Part shown: piece after piece, positions 48,870 through 49,507 of the stretch
Numbering within the stretch: position 1 is the first letter of the stretch
Layout: the number at the start of each line of letters is the position of its first letter
Virus record (IMG/VR): IMGVR_UViG_3300032278_000014
Coordinates: 1-49,507 of that record
Length of the DNA: 49,507 nucleotides
Source: a virus
Strand: one strand, 5' to 3'
The notes under the pieces: generated by a model
Told to the model about the DNA's origin: nothing
The model's database searches: none
Seen by the model: only the letters and a program-made list of their open reading frames with translations
Program-made: the position numbers and the translations under genes

Positions 48870-49241
48870 TTAATCGTTCCAGTGGGCAAAGATCGTGCCC
48901 GTTTGATTTCCAGCGCCGCGTTCAGTCACCTCGACATATAAGCCGTCAGGACATGTCACGCCGCCGTTGTAGTCAATGTTTTCAGACGCATCTTCGGCAA
49001 TGGCTTGTTGATAAATCAGCGTGCCAGTGTTATCCACGCCGTTGAACGCTTTCACCACTACCGAGCCAGTACCCGCAAGAGTGCTGGTGTCTAGAACTCC
49101 TTCTGTCACGCTGTCCAGAGTAAAGCCGCCAGTGCCGCAGGTGAAACAGCCACCCACAAAGATCGCGTTTTTGCTAGTCACCACCACATCATTTACGAAT
49201 TGTCGCCTCCTAGCTGGATAAGGCGGAACAACTCTAGCCAT
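48870..49241 (-). CDS. Small beta protein, larger paralogue (decoration-like)
   Basis: A 123-aa protein with IFVGGCFTCGTGGFTLDSVT, then TGTLIYQQAIAEDASENIDY and GVTCPDGLYVEVTERG. It contains the whole pattern of its neighbour plus an insertion of about 20 residues after GGCFT. It follows the capsid gene after a hairpin terminator. A capsid surface role is inference. Confidence 0.5.
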   Translation of the reverse strand: MARVVPPYPARRRQFVNDVVVTSKNAIFVGGCFTCGTGGFTLDSVTEGVLDTSTLAGTGSVVVKAFNGVDNTGTLIYQQAIAEDASENIDYNGGVTCPDGLYVEVTERGAGNQTGTIFAHWND

Positions 49242-49263
49242 GTGCTGTCCTTAGAAAGAAATG

Positions 49264-49296
49264 GAGGGCCGGGCCGGAAGTGCCGACCCGACCCTC
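49264..49296 (-). terminator. Hairpin terminator after the capsid gene
   Basis: On the minus strand GAGGGTCGGGTCGG and CCGGCCCGGCCCTC pair along 14 positions (two G-T) around CACTT, followed by CATTTCTTTC. It lies 27 bases past the capsid stop and would set capsid mRNA above that of the connector genes. Confidence 0.7.
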
Positions 49297-49322
49297 ATGT
49301 TGTGAATCTCGTAGCGATGAAT

Positions 49323-49507
49323 CTACGAGGTGACGTTGCTCAGGAAATACCCGAGCGCTGTGGAAACAATTTTCGTGTCCCAGGCAGCCTCAATTTCGAT
49401 GCGATCAGCTTTCTCTGGCTCCAAACGGAACCGGCTGATTGATGATGAGGTACCCATACCTGCACTCACGCCATTCCAAACCATCGTGTAACCCGCAGAT
49501 GGGGTCA
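49323..49507 (-). CDS. Major capsid protein, C-terminal part (gene crosses the join)
   Basis: This is the continuation of the capsid gene that begins at 896. Bases 49375-49507 repeat 1-133, and 49323-49374 supply the last 17 codons including TAG. A GC-rich hairpin with a pyrimidine tail follows at 49264-49296, so some transcripts probably end after this highly expressed gene. The genes below it would then be read by run-through. Confidence 0.8.
   Translation of the reverse strand, partial: TPSAGYTMVWNGVSAGMGTSSSISRFRLEPEKADRIEIEAAWDTKIVSTALGYFLSNVTS
49375..49507. repeat. Terminal overlap, right copy
   Basis: Second copy of bases 1-133, differing only at 49488 (G against A at 114). The mismatch suggests either strain variation in the sampled population or a base error. 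It falls within the capsid gene. Confidence 0.95.

Overview
The window is a complete tailed-phage (siphovirus-type) genome read as a linear piece of a circle. Bases 1-133 recur at 49375-49507 with one A/G difference, and the major capsid protein gene runs across that join, so the unique genome is about 49,374 bp. A WhiB-type regulator with the C-x2-C-x5-C iron-sulfur signature, strong Shine-Dalgarno sites and the gene families present point to an actinobacterial host. The host genus cannot be read from the sequence. I found no integrase, no ParA and no recognisable CI-type repressor, so the phage looks lytic or at least not a classical integrating phage.

Layout on the circle. The late genes lie on the minus strand. 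Small and large terminase are at 18.7-16.9 kb. Portal, a very large MuF head protein, a 55-aa protein, the XkdF-like prohead protease, a scaffold-like protein, a decoration protein and the major capsid protein follow at 8.8-0 kb and on through 49.3 kb. Two paralogous small beta-proteins, head-tail connectors, tail terminator, two paralogous tail-tube proteins, a frameshifted tail chaperone, tape measure, tail tip, fibre-like proteins and lysis genes occupy 49.2-33.2 kb. The early and replication genes diverge from a control region at 24,978-25,236. Rightwards are a RecT-like annealing protein, a replication initiator-like protein, helicase-loader-like proteins, an exported lysozyme-like protein, a C5 cytosine methyltransferase with a second gene in another frame inside it, and an HNH nuclease. 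Leftwards are SSB, a RusA-like resolvase, an HTH protein and WhiB.

Between the early-left genes and the terminase sits a DNA-modification island: a ParB-like protein, two tandem Mom-like proteins and a DPPY methyltransferase. It is preceded by about 0.7 kb of diverged short repeats. A Com-like zinc ribbon (Com is the partner of Mom in phage Mu) is encoded far away, among the tail genes.

Accessory genes interrupt the late region. Most are short transcription units with the same architecture: a promoter, a short conserved 5' leader containing CGACAGYAAC and AGGAGG, one to four small genes, and often a hairpin terminator. The 10.9-15.7 kb block is a second unusual island: a 1,144-aa predicted surface lipoprotein with a cysteine-peptidase-like N-terminus and an extremely acidic middle, flanked by small membrane proteins and a thermonuclease homologue.

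The most notable items are the recurrent promoter-leader element (including one copy attached to a tRNA-like structure), the divergent early promoters with an operator in each spacer, the repeat array beside the ParB/Mom island, the dual-coded methyltransferase locus, the MuF-ART-metallopeptidase head protein and the giant lipoprotein.
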